Made by a program: the position numbers and the translations under genes. A stretch of 56,159 bases of DNA, taken from NCBI GenBank assembly GCA_017469935.1, contig JAFUFL010000007.1, positions 1 through 56,159 of the forward strand, read 5' to 3'. The notes below the pieces were generated by a model. The model searched no databases and was not told where the DNA came from. It saw only the letters and a list, made by a program, of their open reading frames with translations. This document shows, piece by piece, positions 17,373 to 26,138 of the stretch. The stretch is from Lachnospiraceae bacterium (GTDB taxonomy: Bacteria; Bacillota; Clostridia; Lachnospirales; Lachnospiraceae). Position 1 is the first letter of the stretch. Each line of letters begins with the position of its first letter.

Positions 17373-17855
17373 ATGGCAAAAGAACTGGTAGTCTATTTCA
17401 GCGTCTATGGAACGGCAAAGATCGTGGCAGAGGAAATTTCAGAGCAGACCGGCGCGGATATCGCGGAAATCGAGCCTGTCGTGCCCTATGACAGCAACCG
17501 GGATCACTACAACGCGCTTGCAAGACTCGCGAAGAAGGAGCATGACGAGGATCTGCGGCCGGCGATCAAAAATGAGATCGACATAGAAAACTACGACCGC
17601 ATCTATATTGGCTATCCCATGTGGTGGTATACCTTCCCGATGATCATTTACACCTTCTTCGATAAATATGATTTTTCCGGGAAAACCATCATTCCCTTCA
17701 ACACTCACATGGGATCCGGAGACGGCGGCACCTACGATACGATCCGTAAGCTCGAGCCGGAGGCAACGGTCCTGACCGGCCTTCCGGTGGAGATGCGGGA
17801 TGCGGAAAACGGTCCTGCAGAGGCAATTGAAAAGTGGCTGAAGAGCTTGCATTGA
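17373..17855 (+). CDS. Flavodoxin
   Basis: The 160-residue protein matches the flavodoxin-like family common in Clostridia: FSVYGTAKIVAEEI (FMN phosphate loop, partly diverged), IYIGYPMWWYTFPMIIYTFFDKYDFSGKTIIPFNTH and GSGDGGTYDTIRKLEP, quoted in parts. It could pass electrons to a reductase or act as a quinone reductase. It lies 30 bp after the aldo/keto reductase and shares its sequence type with the lipoprotein at 19999, so one is probably a secreted paralogue of the other. Confidence 0.9.
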   Translation: MAKELVVYFSVYGTAKIVAEEISEQTGADIAEIEPVVPYDSNRDHYNALARLAKKEHDEDLRPAIKNEIDIENYDRIYIGYPMWWYTFPMIIYTFFDKYDFSGKTIIPFNTHMGSGDGGTYDTIRKLEPEATVLTGLPVEMRDAENGPAEAIEKWLKSLH

Positions 17856-17898
17856 TTATAAGACATAAGAAACGAACGAAGAAAAGAGGAGAAATGTT

Positions 17899-18771
17899 AT
17901 GGATACACAGAAAGTTGTTTTTATGAATAAGGAACTCGGACTCAGACTTGTAGGGCTTCTCCGCATTCCGGAGGGATTTGATCTCAGCAAAAACTATCCG
18001 GCCATCGTCATCACTGGTCCGATGCTTTCTGTCAAGGAGCAGGCGCAGTCTGTCTATGCCGAGAGGCTGACAAAAGCAGGATATGTAACGCTGGTATTTG
18101 ACGGAGCCTTCTTCGGAGAGAGTGAAGGAATGCCTCGCGGGCAGGAGCTTCCCGATGTGAAGGAAAGCGATATTGAAGGAGCTGTCGATTATCTCTGCAC
18201 TCTTCCCTATGTGGATCAGAGCAGGATCGGGGGCCTGGGCATCTGCGGATCCGGTTCCTATATGTCCGTGGCAGGCGTCAAAGAACCCAGGCTGAAAGCC
18301 ATCACAGCCATCGTTCCAGCCATTTCCAATATCGCCACCTCTCCGATGATGGGTTTCTTTAAACCGGAGGAAGAAGTGAAGGCTGCCAAGGAAGCTTATG
18401 ACAAGGGCGAAGGGGATCTGATGTATCTCAACTTTATGCCCAGAGCCTTTGATGAAGGTGCGGCTTACTACTATTCCGGCCGGGGTACTCATCCCAGATG
18501 GTCCAATCAGGTCGTAGCCTGGAGTCAGCTGGAGCTGATCAAGTACAATGTGACCGAGATTATGAAGGACATGCAGAAGCCCTACTGTGTGATCAGCGGT
18601 GAGAATGCCTGGTCAAGGCCTTCCTCAACTGAGATTTTTGAAGCAGTCCCCGGTGAGAATAAGGAGATGCATGTCATTCCCGAGGCGAGCCATTTCGATA
18701 TGTACGATCTTGCCCCGTTTGTGTCGGAAGCATTTGACTATATCCTTCCGTTCTTTGAGAAGAATCTGTAA
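17899..18771 (+). CDS. Alpha/beta hydrolase, dienelactone-hydrolase-like
   Basis: A 290-residue hydrolase with nucleophile elbow GLGICGSGSYM, so the nucleophile is probably Cys, as in dienelactone hydrolases. The Asp/His end of the triad is likely around GENAW and EASHFDMYDL. GAGGAG precedes the ATG. No signal peptide, so it acts in the cytoplasm. The gene lies in the LysR cluster and is separated from the next gene by a hairpin. Substrate unknown. Confidence 0.82.
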   Translation: MDTQKVVFMNKELGLRLVGLLRIPEGFDLSKNYPAIVITGPMLSVKEQAQSVYAERLTKAGYVTLVFDGAFFGESEGMPRGQELPDVKESDIEGAVDYLCTLPYVDQSRIGGLGICGSGSYMSVAGVKEPRLKAITAIVPAISNIATSPMMGFFKPEEEVKAAKEAYDKGEGDLMYLNFMPRAFDEGAAYYYSGRGTHPRWSNQVVAWSQLELIKYNVTEIMKDMQKPYCVISGENAWSRPSSTEIFEAVPGENKEMHVIPEASHFDMYDLAPFVSEAFDYILPFFEKNL

Positions 18772-18780
18772 AAACAATCA

Positions 18781-18830
18781 CCCGATATCCGCCAGGAAGA
18801 TGTCCGTCATCCGGCGGATTTCGGGTATTT
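18781..18830 (+). terminator. Hairpin between hydrolase and alcohol dehydrogenase genes
   Basis: CCCGATATCCGCC pairs with GGCGGATTTCGGG with one mismatch, followed by TATTTATT. It may be a partial terminator that sets the level of the downstream genes. Confidence 0.6.
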
Positions 18831-18847
18831 ATTAAGGAGAGGAACTC

Positions 18848-20008
18848 ATGAATTCGTTTACATACAGCTACCCCGTAAAAGTATATTTCGGAGAAAAGGC
18901 AGCAGCAAATAACCTGGCAGCAGAACTGGCCAAGGTCGGTCCAAACGTTCTTTTGGCCTATGGCGGCGGTTCCATTAAGAAGAACGGTGTCTATGAGGAG
19001 CTGATGAATATCCTGCAGGAAGCCGGAAAAACGGTCACAGAGTTCACCGGAATCATGTCCAACCCGACTTATGCCAAGGTGCAGGAAGGTGCGGTTCTGG
19101 CAAAGGAGAAGAGTATTGATTTCATTTTGGCAGTGGGAGGCGGATCCGTCATCGACTGCTGCAAGATCGTCTCTGCCCAGGCAAAGCTGGACAAAGATAT
19201 CTGGGAGCTGGAGTATACCGATCACAAACAACCGGCGGAATTCATCCCCATGGGAGCCGTGGTGACAGCCTTTGGAACCGGCGCGGAGATGAATAACGGT
19301 GCTGTTATCACGAACGAGGAAAAGATGCAGAAGTCCGCTCTCTGGGGTGCCTTCTACAGCTTTGCGATCCTGGATCCGGTCTATACTGTGACCATGCCTA
19401 TGAAGCAGGTAATCTCCGGGGCCTTCGACTCTCTGTCCCACAGCATGGAGACCTACATGGGCTCACCGAGGGAAGTAAATTTGTCTGACGAGATCAATGA
19501 AGCCACTCAGAGAAACATCATCCGGAATATTCGCGCCACACTGAAGGATCCGCAGGACATCCAGGCCAGAAGTGAGCTGATCTGGGCTGCGGCCATGGCG
19601 GAAAACGGGATCTTAAAGATCGGCAAAGCAACCGACTTCCAGTGCCACATGCTGGAGCATCAGCTTGGGGCATACACAGACTGCAATCACGGACAGGGAC
19701 TGGCCGTCCTGCATCCGGTGCTCTATAAACACATGATGCCGGAGACAAATCACCAGTTTGCAAGGATGGCCACAGAGGTCTGGGGACTCAATCCCGCAGG
19801 GAAGACCGAGGCAGAGCTCGCGGAAGCTTTCGTGGATGTTCTCGCGGATTTTATCAGGGAGATCGGTCTGCCGACGACCTTCGCAGAGATGAACATCCCT
19901 GATGATACAGACTATAAGGCGATCGCGGATTCCACGGTCCTTACCGGCGGATGCGCGAAGAAGTTCACACGGGAAGAATTATTGGAGGTGCTTTTGGAAT
20001 GCAGATAA
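18848..20008 (+). CDS. Iron-containing alcohol dehydrogenase (YqhD/BdhA-like)
   Basis: The 386-residue class III dehydrogenase has the NAD(P) glycine patch LAVGGGSVIDCCKI, metal ligands Asp and His in GAFDSLSHSMETYMG and the late His pair in CHMLEHQLGAYTDCNHGQGLAVLHP (shown in part). YqhD-type members reduce short and aromatic aldehydes with NADPH. AAGGAGAGG precedes the ATG. The next gene starts 10 bp before its end. It fits an aldehyde-reducing role with the aldo/keto reductase. Confidence 0.93.
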   Translation: MNSFTYSYPVKVYFGEKAAANNLAAELAKVGPNVLLAYGGGSIKKNGVYEELMNILQEAGKTVTEFTGIMSNPTYAKVQEGAVLAKEKSIDFILAVGGGSVIDCCKIVSAQAKLDKDIWELEYTDHKQPAEFIPMGAVVTAFGTGAEMNNGAVITNEEKMQKSALWGAFYSFAILDPVYTVTMPMKQVISGAFDSLSHSMETYMGSPREVNLSDEINEATQRNIIRNIRATLKDPQDIQARSELIWAAAMAENGILKIGKATDFQCHMLEHQLGAYTDCNHGQGLAVLHPVLYKHMMPETNHQFARMATEVWGLNPAGKTEAELAEAFVDVLADFIREIGLPTTFAEMNIPDDTDYKAIADSTVLTGGCAKKFTREELLEVLLECR

Positions 20009-20769
20009 AGAAGATGACATCCCTGGTTCTGGCGGCTATGATTTCACTGTCTCTTGCGGCATGCGTCAGCAGTCAGACGACTGCTGCAACATCGGGTCAG
20101 ACATCACAGCAGGAAGTAAACGCACAGTCCGCTGACAGTTCGGGAGCGAAGAATGCAGAATCTGCTCAGGATGAAGGCAAAGCAGAGGTACAGCAGACAG
20201 AAGCTGCTGCGGAAAACGAAAGCTCTGTTGGTAAGAATATCCTGATCCTCTATTTTTCAGCAGATAACACAAGGGATGTAGATGCCGTCAGCTCTGCAAC
20301 CCCGATGGCGGACGGAACATCCTCTGTGGAATGGATCGCAAATATCATCCACGAGAACGTGGGTGGTGATCTGATACCGATCATTCCTTCTGAAGATTAT
20401 CCGCTTGAATATGAAGCACTTGCAGATTACGCAAAGAAGGAGCGCGATGAGGGCGGCAGGCCGGCATTTGAAGACCTTGGAGTCGATCCGGCAAGCTATG
20501 ACGTTATTTTCGTAGGTTACCCGATCTGGTGGTATGAAATGCCGATGATCATGGATACTTTCTTTGATACATATGACTTCTCCGGCATAACGATTATTCC
20601 GTTCAACACTCACGCCGGAAGCAGTGATGGCGGCACTTACAGTGATATCAGAGAACTGGAACCGAATGCAGCAGTTCTGGATGGACTTGCAGTTCGCGGT
20701 GAGGACGTCGGAAAAGGCAGCACAAAAGAAGCAGTGCTTTCATGGCTGCAGGGACTGGACCTGGAATAA
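19999..20769 (+). CDS. Flavodoxin-domain lipoprotein
   Basis: The 256-residue protein begins with a lipoprotein signal (LVLAAMISLSLAAC, lipobox LAAC), a Ser/Ala/Glu-rich linker to about residue 75, and then a flavodoxin domain (ILILYFSADNT; VGYPIWWYEMPMIM; NTHAGSSDGGTYSDIREL). It is anchored outside the membrane. The ATG at 19999 follows GGAGGTG and overlaps the dehydrogenase stop; upstream in-frame starts would spoil the signal peptide. A flavodoxin outside the cell implies extracellular electron transfer or quinone reduction. It closely resembles the cytoplasmic flavodoxin at 17373. Confidence 0.88.
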   Translation: MQIKKMTSLVLAAMISLSLAACVSSQTTAATSGQTSQQEVNAQSADSSGAKNAESAQDEGKAEVQQTEAAAENESSVGKNILILYFSADNTRDVDAVSSATPMADGTSSVEWIANIIHENVGGDLIPIIPSEDYPLEYEALADYAKKERDEGGRPAFEDLGVDPASYDVIFVGYPIWWYEMPMIMDTFFDTYDFSGITIIPFNTHAGSSDGGTYSDIRELEPNAAVLDGLAVRGEDVGKGSTKEAVLSWLQGLDLE

Positions 20770-21512
20770 CGTACTCCGTGCCTGGTGAGATCACGGTCGG
20801 CAAAGAAATGCAGAGAGGTTTTATCAATGACAATGTCCTGCATTCGCCGGAGCACGGAGATATCCACTATTCCAGTTACATACCGGAAACCTACGACGGT
20901 ACGAAGCCGTATGCTTTGTTTATTACGCTTCCGGGATGGGAAGGTTTGTACTTTCAGGGCGTTGGTGCCAATATGGTCGAAGATTTCGGTGTAGAGGCCA
21001 TCAGATACAATGACGAGATGATTGTCCTTTCCACTCAGTTTTCCGACTGGGGCGAGACCTCTGCCAATCAGGCAATTGTTCTGACGGAATTCTTTCTTGC
21101 CCATTACAACATCGATCCGGAGAAGGTTTATCTGCATGGTTATTCCGGCGGAGGAGAAACCGGCTCCCTCGTGATGGAAAAGAAACCGGAACTATACACT
21201 GCATTTCTCTGCTGTGCAACACAATGGGACGGCGATATGACTGCCCTCGCAGCAGCACGGACGCCGGTTTATCTGGTTACGGGAGAAAGCGACAGCTATT
21301 ATGGATCAAAGCCATTGAAGGATGCTTACGAGGAGCTGCATGACCTGTACCTGGCGGAAGGTCTGACCGAGAGGGAGACCGGCGAGCTGCTCATTCTGGA
21401 TATCAAAGAGGAACAATACTTTACCTCCAGAGGCTTCACAGATCAGCACATGGGAGGGCAAGCATTTGCAAAAGACGAAAGTATCATGGGGTGGTTGTTC
21501 GGAGAACACTGA
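20742..21512 (+). CDS. Feruloyl/acetyl-esterase-like hydrolase without clear own start
   Basis: The frame encodes an esterase of the prolyl-oligopeptidase/PHB-depolymerase type: PYALFITLPGWEGLYFQGVGANM, nucleophile Ser in LHGYSGGGETG, acidic residue near GESDSYYGS and His in DQHMGG (partly quoted). Relatives normally carry a lipoprotein signal. Here the only in-frame starts are an ATG at 20742 inside the previous gene and a GTG at 20778, neither with a good ribosome site, and no signal peptide remains. It may be translated by coupling, or an upstream deletion removed its signal. The hydrolase part itself looks intact. Confidence 0.75.
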   Translation: MAAGTGPGITYSVPGEITVGKEMQRGFINDNVLHSPEHGDIHYSSYIPETYDGTKPYALFITLPGWEGLYFQGVGANMVEDFGVEAIRYNDEMIVLSTQFSDWGETSANQAIVLTEFFLAHYNIDPEKVYLHGYSGGGETGSLVMEKKPELYTAFLCCATQWDGDMTALAAARTPVYLVTGESDSYYGSKPLKDAYEELHDLYLAEGLTERETGELLILDIKEEQYFTSRGFTDQHMGGQAFAKDESIMGWLFGEH

Positions 21513-21529
21513 GAAAAGAGGCGTATTTT

Positions 21530-23485
21530 TTGAAGAAAATGATTATACTGATATGCTTTCTGCTTCTGATCATAACTCTGGCCGCATGTGCAGGGATTCA
21601 AGCTCAGACGCAGGAGCCGACAAAGCAAAATGATACAGAGGAATCATCCGGGGACACGAAAGCACCTTCGGATGTCACCTCACCAGAGAATAAGGAAGCT
21701 ATGGAACAAACAGGATACACTGTCGCTGTTCCGTCTTCATATAAGACAGCATCAGACCATCCCGGTACTGTGACCCGGCTGGATTATGATTCGAAGGATT
21801 ATGTCGGAGATGGGGCAGCGATCACAAAAACTGCCTATGTCTATACCCCTTACGGCTATGATGAAAACGATGAAGATACCAGATACAATATTGTCTATCT
21901 GATGCATGGCTGGGGCGGACATGCAGGCGAATACTTTGAATACACTTCAACCAAAAACATGTTTGATCACCTGATCAAAAACGGCGATATCCCGCCGGTC
22001 ATCATTGTATCAGCCACGTTCTACAACGAAAACAGCAATACAGATTTCAGCGGTTCCATTGCTGAGTTCCGTCAGTTCCACCGGGATTTTGAAGAAAACC
22101 TGATGCCGGCAGTGGAAGGGAGATTTCACACGTACGCGAAGTCTGTGTCAGATGAGGATCTAAAGGCCTCCCGGGATCACCGGGCCTTCGGCGGTTTCTC
22201 ACTTGGCTCAGTGACGACCTGGCTGCAGTTCTGCTACGACACGGATTATATTCGTTACTTCCTGCCCATGAGCGGCTCCTGCTGGTATTACGGTACCTAC
22301 GGAGATTTCCAGATCGAAAGGAACGTGGATTTCATCGAACAGCTTGTGAAAGATAACAACCTTGACGAGCGCGGTTATTTCATATATCACGCCGTCGGCA
22401 CGCAGGATGCCGTCAAGAGCCAGTCCATTGACATGGCTGAGGAAATGCTGGACCGCCCTGACGTATTCACACCGGAGCATTATATGTTCCATCTGAAGGA
22501 CGGCGGGTATCACGACTTTGATGCCGTACAGGAATATCTGTACAATGCGCTGCCGTTTTTTTTCAGGGACTCGGATATGGATCAGGCAGATATCGCCACG
22601 GATCCGGCTGCTGTTTATACGAAAGAGACCGAAATTGCCGTTGTTCAGAATGATCCTGCTTTCGGCGATTACGGCAGGCTGATCTTCCCGGCTGACAACG
22701 GGTATATGAGCGGCGATACGCTGGGAAGCCTTCGTCTTACCTGGTACAGCAATATCGATCCGGATAAGACGGTTGAGATCTGCAATTACCTGAAAGACCA
22801 TGCCGGAGCCGGGGAGACGATCTTTTATGATATCTACTCGGATGAGGAAAAAGCGGTGGATCCTGCCAAGGAGGACACCGGATTATTCTTCTTCCGTGGA
22901 GACCCAGGCGCAAAGTTTGCCGTCGTAAACGCGGGCGGCGGCTTTGCCTATGTTGGCGCGATGCATGACAGCTTTCCGCATGCTTTAGAGCTTTCAAAGA
23001 AGGGCTACAACGCCTTTGCCCTGATCTACCGTCCCGGAGCGCAGACAGCATGTGAGGACCTGGCGAGAGCGATCGCATTTATCTTTGAACATGCGGAAGA
23101 ACTGCAGGTGGACACTACAGATTATTCCCTATGGGGAGGTTCCGCAGGTGCACGTATGGCGGCCTGGCTTGGTAGCTACGGCACAGAAAGCTTCGGAGAA
23201 GATGCTTATCCTCGTCCGGCTGCACTATTTGTCAATTACACCGGACTCTCGGAAGTATATGGCAACGAACCGCCAACCTACAGCGCTGTCGGAACAAGTG
23301 ACGGAATCGCATCCTGGCGGACGATGGAACAGCGCATCAATGCCATTCAGGCAAACGGTACAAAAGCGGAGATTGAAATCTTCAATGGCCTGTCCCATGG
23401 CTTTGGACTTGGCACCGGTACCGTTGCGGAAGGCTGGATCGAACGTGCCGTGGAATTCTGGGAACGCAACATGAAAAACGAATAA
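21530..23485 (+). CDS. Two-domain esterase lipoprotein (feruloyl-esterase-like plus second alpha/beta hydrolase)
   Basis: The 651-residue protein starts at TTG 21530, eight bases after GAGG, giving MKKMIILICFLLL; an ATG at 21539 is the alternative. A lipobox ITLAAC follows. Domain 1 (about residues 80-345) is an esterase D / CE1-like enzyme with YLMHGWGGHAGE, Ser in FGGFSLGSVTTW and a late GYHDFDAV. Domain 2 (about 360-650) is an alpha/beta hydrolase with VVNAGGGFAYVG, Ser in WGGSAGARMAAW and His in LSHGFGLG. Two complete active sites on one anchored protein suggest removal of two ester types from a polymer such as acetylated or feruloylated xylan. Confidence 0.85.
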   Translation: MKKMIILICFLLLIITLAACAGIQAQTQEPTKQNDTEESSGDTKAPSDVTSPENKEAMEQTGYTVAVPSSYKTASDHPGTVTRLDYDSKDYVGDGAAITKTAYVYTPYGYDENDEDTRYNIVYLMHGWGGHAGEYFEYTSTKNMFDHLIKNGDIPPVIIVSATFYNENSNTDFSGSIAEFRQFHRDFEENLMPAVEGRFHTYAKSVSDEDLKASRDHRAFGGFSLGSVTTWLQFCYDTDYIRYFLPMSGSCWYYGTYGDFQIERNVDFIEQLVKDNNLDERGYFIYHAVGTQDAVKSQSIDMAEEMLDRPDVFTPEHYMFHLKDGGYHDFDAVQEYLYNALPFFFRDSDMDQADIATDPAAVYTKETEIAVVQNDPAFGDYGRLIFPADNGYMSGDTLGSLRLTWYSNIDPDKTVEICNYLKDHAGAGETIFYDIYSDEEKAVDPAKEDTGLFFFRGDPGAKFAVVNAGGGFAYVGAMHDSFPHALELSKKGYNAFALIYRPGAQTACEDLARAIAFIFEHAEELQVDTTDYSLWGGSAGARMAAWLGSYGTESFGEDAYPRPAALFVNYTGLSEVYGNEPPTYSAVGTSDGIASWRTMEQRINAIQANGTKAEIEIFNGLSHGFGLGTGTVAEGWIERAVEFWERNMKNE

Positions 23486-23502
23486 GGAGGAGTTTACAGG
23501 TT

Positions 23503-23838
23503 ATGAAGAAACAGACAGTCGGCAGAGATCGCCTGGGTGATCTTGCCCCGAAATTTGCAGAACTGAATGATGATGTACTCTTTGGAGAAGTCTGGTCGAG
23601 GGAAAAGGAGCTCTCCCCCAGAGACCGCAGTATGATTACAATTGCTGCACTGTTTTCCGCAGGGCTGTATCCGCAGCTGAAAAGCCATCTGGCACTGGGG
23701 AAGGAGCATGGCGTGACAAAGACGGAAGCGATCGAGATTGCAACGCAGCTTGCCTTTTACTGTGGTTGGCCAAAGGCGTGGAGCACTTTCCCGATGATTC
23801 AGGAGGTCTACGGGGATGAAGATAATATGGAAAGCTGA
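23503..23838 (+). CDS. Carboxymuconolactone decarboxylase family protein
   Basis: The 111-residue protein has the family pattern: EVWSREKELSPRDRSMITIAAL and a second helix pair ending ATQLAFYCGWPKAWS. It lacks the CxxC of AhpD-type members, so a peroxidase function is unlikely; relatives are small lactone decarboxylase-like or of unknown function. AGGAGG lies before the ATG. It sits between the esterase and the channel gene in the LysR cluster. Confidence 0.88.
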   Translation: MKKQTVGRDRLGDLAPKFAELNDDVLFGEVWSREKELSPRDRSMITIAALFSAGLYPQLKSHLALGKEHGVTKTEAIEIATQLAFYCGWPKAWSTFPMIQEVYGDEDNMES

Positions 23839-23855
23839 AGTAGGAGGCGTTTCGC

Positions 23856-24431
23856 ATGAATAAGGATCGTTTGGCGGCCTTTACAGATGCTATACTGGCC
23901 ATCATTATGACCATTCTGGTGTTGGAATTGGAGAAACCGTCAGAAGCAAGCTGGGCAGCGGTCTGGGCACTTCGGCAAAGCTTTGTCAGCTATATCATTT
24001 CTTTCTTCTGGCTGGGGGCAATGTGGGTGAATCTCCATTCCCAGTGGCAGCGGATCGAGAGGATCGACAACCGGGTAGTCTGGTGCAGCATCGTAATGCT
24101 CTTTTTTGCATCCCTCTTTCCCTGGGTAACAGACTTTGTCGGCAGAAACTTCATGAGTCGTTTTGCTAATGGTGCTTATCTGTTTGTTGTACTGGCCGTC
24201 AGCTTCGCGAATATCGCTCTAAATCGATATGTCGGAGAGGCGAACCGTAAAGACAGTGAGTTCTATAACGAGACAAAGGCAGTGGACCGGATCATGTGGA
24301 TCGATATTGCTATTAAGGTAGTCGGCTTTGGAATCTCCATGGTGATCTGTCCTCCGCTCACGCTGGCGTTTGTCATTCTGGCCGGCCTGCTTCCATCGGT
24401 AGTGGCACATAATAATCAAAAGAAAGTGTAA
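23856..24431 (+). CDS. TMEM175-family (DUF1211) potassium channel-like membrane protein
   Basis: The 191-residue protein has about six hydrophobic segments and starts with the family motif RLAAFTDAILAIIMTILVLEL, corresponding to the pore helix F-S-D signature with Ser replaced by Thr. Bacterial members form tetrameric potassium-permeable channels. AGGAGG lies before the ATG. The link with the reductase cluster is positional only. Confidence 0.88.
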   Translation: MNKDRLAAFTDAILAIIMTILVLELEKPSEASWAAVWALRQSFVSYIISFFWLGAMWVNLHSQWQRIERIDNRVVWCSIVMLFFASLFPWVTDFVGRNFMSRFANGAYLFVVLAVSFANIALNRYVGEANRKDSEFYNETKAVDRIMWIDIAIKVVGFGISMVICPPLTLAFVILAGLLPSVVAHNNQKKV

Positions 24432-24442
24432 GGTTTATAGAG

Positions 24443-24985
24443 ATGAGCAGGAAAGTACTGATTATATCGGGGAGCCCCAGAAAAGGCGGAAACTCTGATC
24501 TGTTGTGTGATGAGTTTATGCGCGGAGCCGTCGATGCCGGCAATAATGCCACCAAGATCCGTGCAGCTGAAAAGAAGATCGGTTTCTGCAGTGCCTGTTA
24601 TTATTGCAGGAAGTCCGGCGGGGTCTGCGCAAAGAAAGATGACATGACAGACATCCTGCAAAAGATAATCGATGCGGATGTGATCGTTCTGGCAAGCCCT
24701 GTTTATTTCTATTCGATTGACGCCCAGATGAAGGCACTCATTGATCGGGCACTGGCCCGTTGGACCGAAGTGAAGAACAAGGAATTCTATTATATCGTAA
24801 CCTGTGCTGATACGGATAAAGCTGCACTGGAAACGACACTTGCATGCTTCAGAGGTTATGCCGATTGCGTTGAAGGCGCCGAAGAAAAAGGCGTCATCTA
24901 TGGAACTGGCGTATATCAGCCTGGAGAGATCAAAAAGAGTCCTGCTTTTAAACAGGCATATGAAATGGGAAAATCGGTCAGATAA
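24443..24985 (+). CDS. NAD(P)H-dependent flavin oxidoreductase
   Basis: The 180-residue flavodoxin-fold protein has the FMN loop IISGSPRKGGNSDLL, Cys-rich GFCSACYYCRKSGGVCAKKDDM (part quoted) and ASPVYFYSIDAQMKALIDR. It is similar in layout to the protein at 4314. The ribosome site is weak. It follows the channel gene by 11 bp and precedes an SDR gene by 13 bp. Role: probably quinone, nitro or azo reduction; substrate unknown. Confidence 0.88.
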   Translation: MSRKVLIISGSPRKGGNSDLLCDEFMRGAVDAGNNATKIRAAEKKIGFCSACYYCRKSGGVCAKKDDMTDILQKIIDADVIVLASPVYFYSIDAQMKALIDRALARWTEVKNKEFYYIVTCADTDKAALETTLACFRGYADCVEGAEEKGVIYGTGVYQPGEIKKSPAFKQAYEMGKSVR

Positions 24986-24998
24986 GGCAGGGAAAAAT

Positions 24999-25832
24999 AT
25001 GAACAGAGTATGGATGATCACGGGTGCCGGCCGTGGATTGGGCCGTGCGTTTGCGGAGGAAGCGGTTAAAAACGGTGACATGGTTATTGCCACAGTCCGC
25101 AAAGTCAACGATGCGGATCCGCTGATGAAAAACGAAAATGTGCTTCCGGTCATTATGGATGTTACGAAAAAAGAGGAAGTCACCGCTGCGGTCGATGTCG
25201 GAATAAAGAAATTCGGCAGAATCGATGTGCTGATCAATAATGCCGGCTTCGGTATGAGTGGTGCTTTCGAGGAAGTATCTGACGAAGAACTGCGAACTCT
25301 GATGGAAACCAACTTCTTTGGCGTGACCAATGTGACCAGGGCAGTTCTTCCATTCATGCGGAATCAGGAAAGCGGTATGATAATTACGGTTTCTTCTCAG
25401 GCCGGAGCTATGGGATTCCTTGGAAGCTCAGCCTACTGTTCTTCCAAGTATGCGGTGGTGGGGCTTTCAGAAGCTCTTAGCATGGAACTGGCTCCTTTTG
25501 GAATCCAGGTTGCTTCCATCCTGCCCGGTTCCTTCAGGACGGATTTCCGGGACAGCAGTTCTATGAAGCATGCAAAAAACTCGCTGGCAGCTTATGATGG
25601 ATCGGCTGTTCACGCAGCGAGGGATTTCCTTGCGGCCAATAATCACAAGCAGGAGGGAGATCCCGCTAAAGCAGCAGCATTTCTATACAGTATCATTGAA
25701 AGCGGAAAACTACCGAAGCGGATTCTGATCGGAAAGAAATGTTGTGAAGACGTAAAGGTGTATCTGAAAGAACGAATATCAGAGATCGATTCTTACCTGG
25801 ATGAATCATCCCAGACGGATTTTGACGAGTGA
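24999..25832 (+). CDS. Short-chain dehydrogenase/reductase
   Basis: The 277-residue SDR begins MNRVWMITGAGRGLGRAF with the TGxxxGxG NAD(P) motif, has NNAGFGMSG, the catalytic Ser in ITVSSQAGAMG and Tyr/Lys in AYCSSKYAVVG. The ATG at 24999 starts the family pattern; longer in-frame starts overlap the previous gene. It closes the reductase/esterase run and is followed by a terminator. Confidence 0.92.
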   Translation: MNRVWMITGAGRGLGRAFAEEAVKNGDMVIATVRKVNDADPLMKNENVLPVIMDVTKKEEVTAAVDVGIKKFGRIDVLINNAGFGMSGAFEEVSDEELRTLMETNFFGVTNVTRAVLPFMRNQESGMIITVSSQAGAMGFLGSSAYCSSKYAVVGLSEALSMELAPFGIQVASILPGSFRTDFRDSSSMKHAKNSLAAYDGSAVHAARDFLAANNHKQEGDPAKAAAFLYSIIESGKLPKRILIGKKCCEDVKVYLKERISEIDSYLDESSQTDFDE

Positions 25833-25841
25833 AAAACAGGG

Positions 25842-25885
25842 CCTGCTGATAGTGGATTGTCTGCTTCGGCGGGCCTCTTCTTTGT
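25842..25885 (+). terminator. Terminator after the SDR gene
   Basis: GGCCTGCTGA pairs with TCGGCGGGCC (with G-T pairs) followed by a T-rich TCTTCTTTGTTT. It ends the LysR-linked gene run. Confidence 0.75.
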
Positions 25886-25934
25886 TTCGTGATAACTACA
25901 TACTAAATAGGATATTATTCTGAAAATAATTCCT

Positions 25935-26025
25935 GTCACAGGATTGTCACAGCTATGGTGACAGCGCTGTCACAGCACCAGAATAAATAATCATGAAAAG
26001 TTTCACTGTTACAGGATTGTCACAG
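25935..26025. promoter_or_regulatory. TGTCAC repeat cluster with 16-bp perfect palindrome
   Basis: In the 440-bp gap before the Xre gene, ACAGGATTGTCACAG occurs at 25938-25952 and again at 26011-26025. Between them lies the perfect palindrome GTGACAGCGCTGTCAC (25958-25973), and further TGTCAC units follow up to 26050. This looks like an operator array, perhaps for the Xre protein at 26273, or Int/Xis-type binding sites near an element border. Confidence 0.55.
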
Positions 26026-26138
26026 GCTCTGAAGTAGGGCCGGTCACAGCCGACCATTAGAGTCTGCAATGCAAAAGCAACAGACAGCATTGTAGACGAA
26101 ATGGACGGGTGACAGGATTTGGAACAAGGTAACCAACC

